DNA of 64,000 bases, taken from the NCBI RefSeq assembly GCF_022682495.2, contig NC_071389.1:186729556-186793555 (forward strand), given 5' to 3'. Below are positions 10,900 to 21,259 of the stretch, piece after piece. Source of the stretch: Desmodus rotundus. Taxonomy: Eukaryota > Chordata > Mammalia > Chiroptera > Phyllostomidae. How positions within the stretch are numbered: the first letter of the stretch is position 1; each line of letters opens with the position of its first letter. A model generated the notes under the pieces. That model had not been told where the DNA came from, searched no databases, and was given only the letters and a program-made list of their open reading frames with translations. Position numbers and translations under genes: made by a program.

Positions 10900-10958
10900 T
10901 GATTGCCTGTGCTTCCCTAATTTCCATAACCAAGCTGGAGTGGAATCCGAAAGAAAAG
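10900..10958 (+). CDS. DRAM1: DRAM1 internal coding exon (59 bp)
   Basis: This is a 59-bp exon: two bases (TG) complete the split Met codon, then 19 codons read IACASLISITKLEWNPKEK. The segment finishes the fifth membrane span and enters the loop before the last span, as in DRAM1. The acceptor is ccttttttag/TG at 10899/10900 and the donor AAG/gtaaaa at 10958/10959; both are good. The upstream phase (1) and downstream phase (0) agree with the neighbouring exons. It was identified by homology, because it is too short to stand out as an open frame. Skipping it alone would shift the frame, but 178 + 59 = 237 bp, so skipping both exons would keep it. Confidence 0.95.
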
Positions 10959-11204
10959 GTAAAATTTAAGTCATTTTCAGTATGATTGTCAAACCTGGTT
11001 ACGTGAGGTTGTGGCTGGGTGAACTTCTTAGAAAGGATTACTGTCATTTCTTAGAACAAGTTGCAAAATACGAAGTAAAATGTGGCATGTAATTAGCTTA
11101 CTGTCCAACTATTTGGCAATTCATGTGTCACAATTAGCTATTTGGTTATCCCAAATGCTTCCTGGGATTAGTTTCAAAATTTTGAATTCCTATCCTCTCA
11201 AATA

Positions 11205-11500
11205 TTTCCTTTATGATTAGTAAAAGAGAAGGGTAGGGGAGCAATGTGAATGAAGATGTATGGGAGCCACGGGCAGCAGGGACTGCAAACCAGAGAAGAC
11301 CAGCTTCCCTGTAAGTGGATAGCTCGTTTCAGGATGGAATGAGACGTAAATAGAGTCAGGGATGCATTTTCGGGGAGTAGTTTGCTCAAGGCTTTAAGAG
11401 GTTGGCAGAGAGGCTCATGCTTGAGTTTGGTGACCAGAGTAAGCTTCTGAGGGCTCTTGAACAGGGAAGTAAATTGAAAGAATATTAGTGGATGAATGTT
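11205..11500 (-). repeat. L2 LINE relic (antisense)
   Basis: Phrases such as tcaaggctttaagaggttgg, ggtgaccagagtaagcttct and gaacagggaagtaaattg follow the complement of the L2 3' region. Similar antisense-L2 wording seems to continue patchily at 11740-12480 beyond the VES insertion. Confidence 0.5.
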
Positions 11501-11523
11501 CGTTAGAAGCAACACCTGGGATT

Positions 11524-11718
11524 GCTCTGGCTGGTGTGGCTCAGTGGATTGAGGGCAGGCCTGAGAACCGAAAGGTTGCTGGTTTGATTCCCGGTCAGGG
11601 CACATGCATGGGTTGCAGGCCAGGTCCCCAGTTGGGGGCATGAGAGAGGCAACCACACATTGATGTTTCTCTCCCTCTCCTCCCTGCTTTCCCCCTCTCT
11701 AAAAATAAATAAATAAGA
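11524..11718 (+). mobile_element. VES-type tRNA-derived SINE
   Basis: This is a full head-to-tail copy: gctctggctggtgtggctca, a B-box-like ggtttgattcc, the conserved body with tgcaggccaggtccccagtt, a CT-rich tract and an (AAAT)n tail. Diverged flanking duplications agaagcaacacctgggatt (11505-11523) and agaagcaatggctgggatg (11719-11737) match at 15 of 19 positions. Confidence 0.95.
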
Positions 11719-12894
11719 AGAAGCAATGGCTGGGATGGATTGAAGAGGAAGGAGCCCGGAGTTAGGGTGGCAGAGAAAGCAGTTCAGATTTCAAATCACG
11801 GTCAGCCTCGACTGATTCGAAGTAATAGGGAGAAAGTATTTGCTGAGCGCTGGCAAGTGACTAATACGAGAATTGAAAGGTCATGATAAACAAAAGATGA
11901 CTGTTTTAGGTAAACCAAAGAATTCGTCCCTATGAACAGGGAGAAACAAGTTCCCTAACAGGGATAAATTATTTCATGGGTGGGGAGGTGTGGATGGTTT
12001 TGATTTTAGAATTGTTGAATCTGGAGCTATAGGAGAACATCAAGGCGTAATGTCCAGTTAAGCACATGGAGCTAGACCTCTGGTGGATTGAGAGTCGTCA
12101 GAGCACAGAGGGCCCGGTCATTTCCAGACCACACGCCACAGCAGTGGGGACTGACCGCCCGGGTTTGCGTGGGCGTCTGCCGTAAGATAATTACAGCGGT
12201 TCAGCTAGATTCCATGCAGAGAATGGATGATTCCTCCGGAGAAAAGAGTTAGGGACAGAACAAGCAGGAATGTTTTGTTTTTTTTTTCTTAAGGAATGTT
12301 TTTTCAAGGGGCAGGTGAACTTAATGCTGGTATTCATAAAGTCATCTCAGTAGCGGAAAGCCCGTTGCAGGGGGTTAGCAAAATGTAAGAGGAGTGGTTT
12401 ATTCATTCAGCCGTCAAATAATGTTTGGAGGTGAGAGGAAGAGGAGACATAAGATGAAGGCTACAGGAGACCTCGTGGTCAGAGAAGGATTCTGACACAT
12501 GATGGGAGCCTGCAGGAGACAAGGGAGAGACTGAAGATGTTCAGGAAGAGAATGATTCAGGCAGAACAAAAAAAGTGCTTCCCGAAAGAGACCTCACAGC
12601 AGAGCCACCTCGGGTGTACTTTGCTTTTCAACCACTGTGGGGAGACCTTTCCCCACAAATCAAACAAAAATCAGCTGCCGGGAAGGCTTCATCAAAGTAT
12701 ATATCCCCAGGCAATTAAAATCTTTTTTTCCCATTTCATTTTTAATCATAAAAATCTGAAAAGTACCTGGTTTTCTGTTCACTTCATAAATTACCATACC
12801 ACGCTTGGATTACCTTCTGTTTCCAATATCAATAAATGCAAAGATAATCTTTTGCATTAATTCACTGAATAAAATAAACATTTAGGTACTGACT

Positions 12895-13085
12895 CAAACT
12901 GCTGAGTGCTGCTTTACAGCTTTCACGAAGCAGTCCTGTGCACTGACTTACTTGGTAGGGAGGGAGAGAGTTACAATCTCATTGTCTCAATTTATGTAGC
13001 AAGGAGATTAGAGCTCTGCCTGCCTTCACACGTGGGCAGTGGAGGACTCTGGGCTTCTGGTTCAGTGCACTTTGATTAATATCAT
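12895..13085 (+). repeat. Possible MIR relic
   Basis: The order gctttacagctttcacg, acaatctcattgtctcaatt, then a purine-rich block and gggcttctggttc loosely follows MIR. Divergence is high. Confidence 0.35.
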
Positions 13086-13590
13086 GCTAAAGAAATTTCT
13101 GCCAAAATTTTATAAGCCACCTTCATTGTCCCCAGGATGGATGATAAAGGGATGGGGCAGATCCCCTGGTGCTGTCACCAAAAGGAGGCAACTTCTGTTT
13201 TGTAACCCCTAGTCTAAGTAGGTCAGGTTCTCCCCAGTGGGACCTGGGGAGGAGAGTGGATGGGTGGTGACGTCCACAGTGGGAGCCACGAGAGGTGTCT
13301 CAGAGTTTGACGTGCTTCAGTTAATTTTTGCCGATGAAACTTGGATCAAAGAGGACAACTGTCCCCATAGAACTGACTTGCAATCCGGCACATTTGTTTA
13401 TTCACACTTGTGATCTGTAGCAGAGCAGAAAGCAAAGCAGGAAAAAAAAAACCCAAACAGGTCATCATTTGAAATCAGACGTGGCAGTCCACAGGCCTAA
13501 TTTGGCAAGTGCATAACGTCAAAATACAGGCATTAGTTTTTACTTAGGTGGTGTTTAAAAGTTGTTTCCAGCATTTAAAAATCAGGAGGA

Positions 13591-13611
13591 CACACACACA
13601 CACACACACAC
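13591..13611 (+). repeat. (CA)n microsatellite
   Basis: About ten uninterrupted CA units lie in a DRAM1 intron. Confidence 0.97.
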
Positions 13612-14178
13612 TTTGGTTTTACCTTTTAGAAAACAACAGTGGTATCATATTTTCCCATTTGGTAAAAATAGAATTGAGCTATAAACATGGGCTTCCCATT
13701 TCCCTCTTTTTTTTTTGCAACAACCAGTTTCATTTATTTTTATTAATCTCCTGGCCTCCATAGGCATCTGCCTTTGGAACCCTGATTAAAGCCATTCTCA
13801 TTCTTGACGTCCATCTGCTTCTTCCTGCCTCCAGGAAGATTGTCAGCGAACGTGTGTAGATGTCTCATAACATTTGCTTTTAGCTATGTCTACATGTAAT
13901 GTTAAGCAGAACTGTTTGCTGAACTGACACTTTCTGTAGCAGCAGATAATACAGAACCCAGTGGTGACAGTTAGCCCATTTCCTCTAGATACATATACTC
14001 AGTCTTTGGCAAAACTGCGCAGACCCTGAATGCCTTTCAACTTGGGGATTCCCAGTCTCCAGAGAGCAAGTCCTGCTTTGTGTACAAAGTTCTTTCTTCT
14101 GTTGGGTCCACATGTGCTTCCCAGTCGTAGCCATATTGTGATCCTTATTCTGCCTTTTGAAACTATACAGTCAAGTCT

Positions 14179-14373
14179 TTTTTCTAAGATTTCATTTATT
14201 TATTTTTAGAGAGAGGGGAAGGGAGGGAGAAAGAGAAGGAGAGAAACATCGATTGGAGAAAAAAAAACATCGATAGGTTGCCTCTCCAACACTCCCTGAC
14301 CAGTAATAATCAAATGGGTAAGTTTTCACTTTGCAGGGTGATGCCCAACCACCTGCGCCACACCCGTCAGGGC
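14179..14373 (-). mobile_element. VES-type tRNA-derived SINE
   Basis: A minus-strand copy, more diverged than the others in its middle. On the + strand the tail side reads atttcatttatttatttttag with a GA-rich tract. The head side ends ccacacccgtcagggct. Flanks ctatacagtcaagtct (14163-14178) and ctatagacaagtctt (from 14373) look like an imperfect target-site duplication. Confidence 0.88.
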
Positions 14374-14605
14374 TATAGACAAGTCTTAAAGCCAGAGCAT
14401 GTGGAAGCTAGATGGTACTTTTGGAATAATAGCATCCACGTTCTCACTGGGCCGGTGCCTTGCTTCTTGCTGTCTTTCCTCAAGGGGTTGACTGATGCTC
14501 ACCAGACAGCTTTTTCCTCTGGTCTGACCTTCTCATCGTTATTTCAGTACGGCCCTAAAGTGAATCAATTGAGGCTAAATGCTTATTTTCTCTGGTTGCC
14601 ATTAG

Positions 14606-14698
14606 GATTATGCATATCACGTGGTGAGTGCGATCTGTGAGTGGACAGTGGCCTTTGGTTTTATTTTCTACTTCCTAACATTCATCCATGATTTCCAG
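14606..14698 (+). CDS. DRAM1: DRAM1 internal coding exon (93 bp)
   Basis: It encodes 31 residues starting [18 protein letters not shown] and ending TFIHDFQ. This is the sixth and last membrane span of DRAM1 with its Trp and aromatic-rich core. It is phase 0 at both ends (acceptor ccattag/GAT, donor CAG/gtaggt, a strong site), so it could be skipped without shifting the frame, at the cost of the last membrane span. The sequence is nearly identical to what I remember of human DRAM1, as expected for a conserved transmembrane segment. Confidence 0.97.
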
Positions 14699-15276
14699 GT
14701 AGGTATTTATCCGTTTAAATGTTATACGTTGCTGACAATTAGAATTAGAAAAATCCATGGAAAATTCCTTGCATAAAAAAATAGGAGCACAATTTTTCTT
14801 TTTTTTTAACCATTATGTGCTTGAAAAAAGTTTGTGTTGTACGACTTGGTTCATTTCCAAAGGCGAACAGTTTAAACAGCTCTTCAGCCAGTGACATGTT
14901 CCTATGCCCTTGCCACATGATGCTTAGAGTTATACATCCCGGTTATTTTCTTTTGAGGAGGTCTCACTTACTAGTTTCAAATAATAGGAAATATATCTTT
15001 TTAAAAATTAAGAGTGTGTTGTCGGAAAAAATGTCTCCAAAGCTGAGAGAAGGCGGGCCCTTATCAGATTTGACCACAGGTAAAATCTTATGTTTTGAAA
15101 CAAGTGCATTGGGATTAGCAAAAAGGATACGGAAAGCCAAGACAGTTCTTGAGGCCCCGACTCGAACTCAGCACAAACTGTAGTGAGGTCTTGTATTAGG
15201 CGCGGCAAAGCTTTCAGGAGTTTCGTAGCTGGTACTGGAATTGTTCACCTTATTTTAAACCTTTCTTTTTTGACAG
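14699..15276 (+). other. DRAM1: DRAM1 last intron (578 bp)
   Basis: A short intron from gtaggt to ttttttgacag. No repeats are evident apart from T-rich runs. Confidence 0.92.
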
Positions 15277-15321
15277 AGTGTCACCCTAAGGATTTCCACA
15301 GAAATCAGCGATGACATCTGA
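15277..15321 (+). CDS. DRAM1: DRAM1 terminal coding exon and stop
   Basis: Fourteen codons (SVTLRISTEISDDI) and TGA at 15319-15321 give the short cytosolic C-terminus of DRAM1. The frame follows from the phase-0 upstream donor. The end resembles the human STEINGDI tail, with small differences in the last residues. With the other three exons this gives 124 residues in the window, so about 114 N-terminal residues, encoded upstream, are missing. Confidence 0.95.
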   Translation, partial: SVTLRISTEISDDI

Positions 15322-16894
15322 GGAGAGAAGAATTGTATTTTAGTCATTGAAAGTCGCAGACAGTTTCCAGAAGTGGCACGGGGGACGGTGGGGCTTGAAT
15401 GCAGCTGCCCTGGAGCAGGCATCTGCGGCACCTCTGGGGCTTGAATTTCATTAAGAATTCCCAATAGTTGTACTAGTTCCACAGGTATGTTTTCCTAGAG
15501 AATGTAGAGCACTTACGACAGTGTAGCAATGTTTTTACAATTTTCTAAACTGACACTTTTTCATATTCACACATTCATTACACAAAAGACAAGGTATTAA
15601 GGAAAAATGGAGAACTCTTATTTTTCTACAGATTCTGTTCTGTTGTTTCTTCGTGTGTGAGTCGTTTCTGGAAATACACTAAATGAGAAATTTATTAACC
15701 AGTAAAATCGGGATATTTTTAAAGTGCATTTTTAGAGAATGAACTGTAATTTTATATCATGAGGGCATTTGGAAAATTCAATGTATAGTGACCATAAAGA
15801 CTTAGTTAATAAATTAACACTAACTACGACAATCTGATTTTTAGATTAACTAGGCACAATGCTTCAATTGAAAAGCCTTAATATCACTATACACATTAAC
15901 TCTAAGTCAACATGGCAGACCTCAGTTTTGAACTTCTATCCTGCTCACCGAGCTGGAGGTTTTTCCTTTGCTGCTGATGAGCGGTTTGTAGTGGGCATTC
16001 CTGGAAGGCAGATTACGGGAAGGAGACTTTCACTTAATATTAAACTTCTGCAAAGCCAACCTGTGAAAAATCATTAAAAATACCATTTCTAAAACCACCC
16101 TGTATTGTCACTGGCATAACTTGGTGTACAGTAGGCTCAGAAACTGACGCTCACATCTTGAATTCATGTTATGCCAGTAACACGGTGAAGACAGCGTGGG
16201 TCCCAGAGAGAGGAGAGAGGAGAGGCCACCGAGGGCAGTTTATTTGCTGCTCCTTTAATGCCTGTGGCTGGGTGTTTGCCCACCCTACAGAATGTGAGTC
16301 AGACCCTTTGTTAAACAAGACCTACACACTCACCTTTTTTGCCCAAATCACGAATGACAAAGGAAAAGCAAGTCCTTCCAGCAGAAGACGTATGCCTTGC
16401 AATGTCATCGCTTGCATTGAAAAATTAGACAAAGAACTCTCCTTCCCGGACCCTCCAGACACACACCTGTGTCCAAACCTCGAGGGCTCCTGCCATGAGC
16501 AGAGCAGCCCACCCAGACAGCCTTGGAGGGAACCTGGGAGTGGTGAGCCTGCCGTGGCTCCCCAGTAACTACTTGTCGAGTGAGTGAAGGGTGAGACTCA
16601 GCAGCGTTTAGCCACCTCTGCAGTGACAAACTGTGTCCCCCTAAGTGCTCAGCAGAGGGAACCTGATAACCATCTCTGGGTCTGTTGTAACTTGTCATAA
16701 TGCTGTGGATCCCCATAGTCCCACTGGGACTGAAGAGCGATCAAAGCCGTGCCAAACAGTTGTTATTCTGAAGAGGAGAATGCCACATACCTTTACTGCG
16801 GAGACTGTCGTAGAACGCATTCCCGGTTGGCCTCAATTTGAACAGACTTGTTACCCGCACTTCCCATAATGCACTGTTCTCATTTCCACATCTC

Positions 16895-17050
16895 TCTGAG
16901 AGATTAGGATTAGGAGCTCTTTGAGGACAGAGTGTGTGCCTTCGTCTTTTATCTTTATACCTCCAGCATTTAACTGGGTCTCTCCTGGGACCCAGAAGGT
17001 GCTTAATAAATACTCATGGAATGCAGGAATGAATGAGGGAACGAATAAAG
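16895..17050 (+). repeat. L2 LINE 3' end in DRAM1 3' UTR
   Basis: Phrases aggagctctttgaggacaga, gtgcttaataaatactcat and ggaatgaatgaggg match the characteristic L2 3' terminus (gctccttgagggcag ... gctcaataaatatttgttgaatgaatga). The element brings its own AATAAA (17005-17010). Confidence 0.8.
17005..17010 (+). promoter_or_regulatory. DRAM1: Candidate proximal polyadenylation signal AATAAA
   Basis: A canonical hexamer within the L2 3' end. If used, it would shorten the 3' UTR to about 1.7 kb. The downstream region is not strongly GT-rich. Confidence 0.35.
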
Positions 17051-17404
17051 GAATGACTCAGGATATTTGTAGTGCTGACTAGTGAGATTTACTCTGATTT
17101 ACTAGTTAAGTGATACACCAATAGTTCTTGACTGTTTTGCTTTGTGCGCTGTAAGTGTTTCAGTTGTTTGCGCTTCCCCATTCTCTGACAACTCTCTTCA
17201 AGCTGGACAGTTACCACAGAAATTGTTACATGGGCTAGACAAAGTGCTACACCTGGCTTGGCAAACTGAGAGTGCCAGAATTCACTTTAGACAATCACAT
17301 TCTGCTGATTTCATACAACTGCTAAAGCTGGTCTGATCCACATTTGGGTCATTTCTGATTTCCGTGAACTTGCATTTCCTTGGACCTCATGGCTGAAAGA
17401 GTAA

Positions 17405-17410
17405 AATAAA
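17405..17410 (+). promoter_or_regulatory. DRAM1: Candidate distal polyadenylation signal AATAAA
   Basis: A canonical hexamer in gtaaaataaaatgaag. It is followed within 30-50 bp by a T- and GT-rich stretch (tttctttattttag, gcgtgtctttgtt), a typical downstream element. It is the better end of DRAM1 judged from sequence alone. Confidence 0.5.
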
Positions 17411-17594
17411 ATGAAGTATTTCTTTATTTTAGTAATGCGTGTCTTTGTTAAATTATAATATGTCACCTGGGTACAATGATGATGTGTATTTACCAGGGAA
17501 ACAATTCTAGGCTCTGTTGGACTTTGTAAAGGTATAGTTTAAATCTTACATTTTCTTAATTTATGTAGCTTTGCATGTGGGCACAGTAATTCAT

Positions 17595-17769
17595 CTTTGT
17601 AGAGATTCATTTTATTATTTTATTGTTTTTTACTTTTTAATTACAGTTTGCATTCCATATTATGTTATGTCAGCCTCAGGTGTACACCGTAGTGGTTAGG
17701 CAATTATATAATTAATGAAACAATCCCCACTATCGTTCTGGTACCCACCTGGCACCTTTGTAGAGATTC
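17595..17769 (-). mobile_element. Short L1 3'-end insertion with exact 14-bp duplication
   Basis: A 147-bp insert (17609-17755) carries an antisense L1 3' UTR: a T-rich end, then ttaattacagtttgcattcc, cctcaggtgtacaccgtagt and acccacctggcacc. It is bounded by ctttgtagagattc at 17595-17608 and again at 17756-17769, an exact match. The truncation is extreme, leaving only the 3' UTR. It lies just beyond the likely DRAM1 transcript end. Confidence 0.88.
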
Positions 17770-18302
17770 TTGAACATTAGTATGCATCAGTCAAGACACT
17801 CATGGTTGAAATACAACTCAAGTTCGTTAAAGGAAAGGGGGGCATCTATTCACTCAAGCAACAGAGGTCCAAGGATGGAGCTGGCTCTAGGGATGGTTGG
17901 ATTCACCCGTGCCACCAGGACTCCATTATTCTCTCGTGTCACCTCTGCTTTTCTCTCTGTTGGCATCATTCTCAGGCAAGCTTTCCCCTGGTCAGAATGA
18001 GATCCTAGGCCTACAACCTGTCCAGTGGGAAGGGAGAACTTCTCAGTAGTTCCAACAACAGCCAGTGAGTTCAAACTCATTGTCTGTGATTGGCTGGCTT
18101 GAGTCCCATGCCCATTCTATAGCCCTGGAGGGTAGGATGCCCTGAGTAGTCAGACCTGGGTCACATGTCCACCTCTGGAGCAGGAGGGGTCAACACCGCC
18201 CAAACTACTAGGCTGACCGTAAGTGAAAGTTGTTTCTCAGAAGAAAGGTTTGGGAAATGGATCTTGGAAAACACAAAGCAAGACGCAACTGTGGAATTAA
18301 AG

Positions 18303-18340
18303 CCCCCCCGCCCCCCCGCCCCCCCGCCGCCCTACCCCCA
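18303..18340 (+). repeat. C-rich low-complexity run
   Basis: Runs of seven C's separated by single G's, then CCG and CCTA. Proline-rich open frames across it are artefacts of this composition. Confidence 0.95.
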
Positions 18341-18509
18341 TACATCAGAAAAGCCCATCTAATTTTTTTCAGTGTAAACCAAATTATACTTGCTGACAAC
18401 ATTTTTAGGTTAAAAGAAAATGTGAGCCATGTAGGTAATGAGCATGCCTTCGGTTAACTTCCAAGTTATGTTTATACTTTTTCAAGCCTCTTGTGTTCTT
18501 ACTTAACCT

Positions 18510-18650
18510 CTGTAGGGTTGGTCAGGCTGTTAATGATCACATGTTTCAGATGAGGAAGGCAAAGGGAAGTTCAATGACCTGCAAGAGAGTCTACTGCCAG
18601 ATGGCAACAGATTCCAGTTGGGGAATCGTTTTCCTGATTTCTAATCAAGC
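18510..18650 (+). repeat. MIR SINE relic
   Basis: The order tttcagatgaggaaggcaaa, gttcaatgacctgcaagaga and cctgatttctaatc follows MIR with heavy divergence. Confidence 0.5.
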
Positions 18651-19450
18651 AGGTCATTTTTTTTTTAAACACTCACAGAGAGGATTTCACAGAAATTACA
18701 TTTCGTAAACCAAATTAAGTACATCAGCGCTGTGCTGTGTTTGGGGTTCCTAACATGTGGCATCGTCCCAGGTTCCCATTTTTTAGTCAAGTGGAGACAT
18801 ACTGGTCTGGTGTCTGGGCTGGAATGAGGAGGGAGGAGTGGGAGGGCGATAAGTGGTAACCCATTCTCTCCCACCCCTCGGTCCTGGCAATCGCAAGCCC
18901 GGCCGTCTCCCCACACGCATACTCTTGGTCTGACTCTGAGTGCCCCACATTCTCAAGGCCAGAATGTCATGCATCTGTGTCCTGTTTGTTGCACAAGAGA
19001 GCAACCACAGCCTCAAGCCCTGGAGGAGAAGCTTCCGGCTCCCCTGGGTCACCCCTAGCAGATTAATCTTCTAAAATGAAGGGCAGCAGGATGCCGAGCT
19101 CATATTGGAGGTGGGATGACAGTGACTTCCATAATTCAATGCTTGGAAAATGCTGAAGAGGATTCCGACAACATGCAAATACAGTGAGTGAGCTGCTATC
19201 TGGACTCACTGTGGTGTGGTGGAAAGAAAATTTCCACATAAGTGGGGACTCCACTGTTCCCATTTGCCCCACTCTCTGAACCATTTGTTCTTATTTAATA
19301 CGTTCAAATCAGTAATATTCACACAATTCAAAAAAACAAGACAATACAAAATGAGATTCTGTGAAAAACCTTTGTATTTCTCTCTACCCACATTTATTCA
19401 ACTCACTCCTCTCCTTACAGATACCCACTTTTTATGAAAATGTAAGCAGA

Positions 19451-19660
19451 GCCTGGCTGGTGTGGCTAAGTGGATTGAACACTAGCCTGCAAACTGAAAG
19501 GTCACTGGTTTGATTCCCAGTCAAGGCCCATGCCTGGGTTTTGGGCCAGGTCCCCAGTAGGGGGCACCCAAGAGGCAACCACACATTGATGTTTCTGTCC
19601 CTCTCTTCCTCTCTCCCTTCCCCTCTATAAAAATAAGTAAATACAATCTTTTAAAAAATA
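19451..19660 (+). mobile_element. VES-type tRNA-derived SINE
   Basis: A complete copy: gcctggctggtgtggctaag, a B-box-like ggtttgattcc, gggccaggtccccagtaggg, a CT-rich tract and an A-rich tail. Flanking gaaaatgtaagcaga (19436-19450) and aaaaatacaagcaga (19664-19678) match at 12 of 15 positions, an imperfect duplication consistent with an older insertion. Confidence 0.95.
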
Positions 19661-19679
19661 CAAGCAGAAACATATAAAA

Positions 19680-20280
19680 ATATTTTCCCTTTAACTTCTA
19701 CCCCAAAAGTGGTATACTGTAGTTTTCAGCCTTTTTTTTTTTTTAACTAAACAAGGTATCTTAGAGATGTTTCCCTGTCAATACATAGAGAACTTCTCTC
19801 ATTTCTTAGCTCTGTTTTGCAGTATTCCATTGCAAGGCTGTGCCCTCACTTACTGATGTGTAAAAGCACAATGTTCTCAGAAAGATACGGATGTGTAAGT
19901 GATGTGGTAGCCTTTCAAAGAGATACCCAAGAGAGAAAGTGGGTAGAAAAGGGACAAGATTTGAAAAGGTAGGGACAAAAGTATGAGATCACAATAAGAA
20001 GCCCAGGAGAGCTGGGCTTTTATTACAGAAATCTTTCCAACTGTTTCACACTTTCTTCTAAACCAAGGATGCTGGCTGTAAGTTCGCTTTTCCTTGGTGA
20101 CACTGCTTGGTGAACAATCCTGTGGTTTCCACACTTTGGCAATTTCAAGTGGATGGATGACCTTGTATGTAGATCATTGCGCACGTGCAAGGAAATCTGT
20201 GGGAGAAATTCCCATAAGTGGGGATGCTGGGACAAACGGGAACCGTATCTCCAATCTGACCACTGCTGTCTGTCACCTTT
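19680..20280 (-). mobile_element. Old L1 fragment interrupted by an unclassified repeat
   Basis: The + strand shows the antisense of an ancient L1: gtttccctgtcaatacatag, ttgcagtattccattgcaag, then after a gap gtggtttccacactttgg, atgaccttgtatgtagatca and tgcgcacgtgcaaggaaatc. The canonical element is continuous here, so about 245 bp (19859-20102) are foreign. Confidence 0.65.
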
Positions 20281-20770
20281 AGAATCTTTTTACTTGAGTA
20301 ATGTTTATTGGAAAATCTTCCCAACTATTTCACACTGTCTTCTAAACTCAGAATGCTAACTATACGTTCACTTTTCCTCGGTGACTCATGGATTCATCTG
20401 AGTCAATTGTGCTGTAGACGGTGTGGGACAGAGGCCTGCCGACCTTGTCCCTGTTCTAAACACTCTCCCCCTCATTCTCCCTTTATTTAAACACCTGGGG
20501 CAGGGAGGGCAAGGCTGTTCACTCCCCTTTCTGCAGACAGCAGAACGCTACCGTGTTCTACCGCCACCCTCTGGCTCCTTTTCACAGTCAAGAGTGTCTC
20601 TAGCTCTACTGGGCTTTTCAGTAGACTCCCATATTTTGGCCCTACCTTTTCTGATTTTGTCCCCTTTCTACGCACTTTCTCTTTTGGGTATCTCTTTGAA
20701 GGGCTGGCACATCACTTACACATCCTTATCTTTTTGAGAACATTGTGTTTTTACAGACATCAGCCATCGA
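19859..20770. repeat. Two copies of an unclassified repeat, partly inverted and partly direct
   Basis: Block X at about 19862-20012 recurs as its reverse complement at about 20600-20760; over the best 113 positions I count 12 differences. Block Y at about 20030-20102 recurs in the same orientation at about 20310-20382, with 12 differences in 72. The order is X, Y, an L1 piece, Y, spacer, inverted X. The family is not one I recognise. Confidence 0.75.
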
Positions 20771-21070
20771 CCAGAATATTCCATTTTCTGGAAAATGGTC
20801 ACATCATTATAGAACACCTGGGGGAGTCCACAGACCGTTTGGCCCTCCCTGACCTAGTAGGTGGGTGGTCCATGCAGAATGACCTTGTGAGTGGGGGACA
20901 CCAGCAGTGCAGTACACAGAGAAAAAGAGGAAACTCCAGCTTTGAGAAACTTAAAAAATTTAGAAATCATAGACTTTAATTTTGTTTAGATGTACCTTTT
21001 ATGTAATTTTAAAAAATTGGTAAGTTCAACCGTTTAGAGCAGTTTTAGATTCAGGGTAAAACGGAATGAA

Positions 21071-21256
21071 GTCCTGACCGGTGTGGTTCAGTTGGTGGGG
21101 CGTCACCCCTCCAAGTGAAAGGTCGCCAGTTTGAATCCTGGTCAGGGCACATGCCTGGGTTACGGGATTGGTCCCCCATCAGGGCTCGTATGAGAGGCAT
21201 CGATGTTGCGCTCCCCCCCTTCTCTCTCTAAAAATAAATAAAATCTTTTAAAAAAC
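21071..21256 (+). mobile_element. VES-type tRNA-derived SINE
   Basis: gtcctgaccggtgtggttca, a B-box-like tttgaatcc, tcagggcacatgcctgggtt, a CT-rich tract and an (AAAT)n/A-rich tail. The head sequence differs from the other copies (gttggtggggcgtcacccct), suggesting a different subfamily. Confidence 0.93.
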
Positions 21257-21259
21257 TGA

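Larger units (their letters stand above)
10959..14605 (+). other. DRAM1: DRAM1 intron
   Basis: It runs from gtaaaa (10959) to ttgccattag (14605). It contains an antisense L2 relic (about 11205-11500), a plus-strand VES (11524-11718), a possible MIR (12895-13085), a CA microsatellite (13591-13611) and a minus-strand VES (about 14179-14373). I saw nothing coding between about 11720 and 14170. Confidence 0.9.
15322..17430 (+). other. DRAM1: DRAM1 3' UTR (end inferred)
   Basis: The sequence after the stop has no further splice-like structure and no coding homology. Two AATAAA signals could end the transcript, at 17005-17010 and 17405-17410. Human DRAM1 has a long 3' UTR of about 2 kb (from memory), which favours the distal signal. 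An L2 relic occupies about 16895-17050. An open frame at 16158-16568 lies inside this UTR and shows no family resemblance. Confidence 0.6.

Noticed and set aside
10379..11047. Minus-strand 222-codon open frame overlapping the 59-bp DRAM1 exon
   Set aside because: Its C-terminal half is L1M ORF2 and its N-terminal part is merely the antisense of DRAM1 exon and intron. It is a chance fusion.
11524..11600. tRNA gene from A- and B-box-like motifs
   Set aside because: The tRNA-like region is the head of a VES SINE with its body and A-rich tail. The cloverleaf is not intact.
16158..16568. 136-codon open frame in the DRAM1 3' UTR
   Set aside because: No domain or family resemblance, and it lies downstream of the DRAM1 stop within the likely UTR.
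18165..18457. Proline-rich open frames
   Set aside because: They are produced by the C-rich low-complexity run at 18303-18340.
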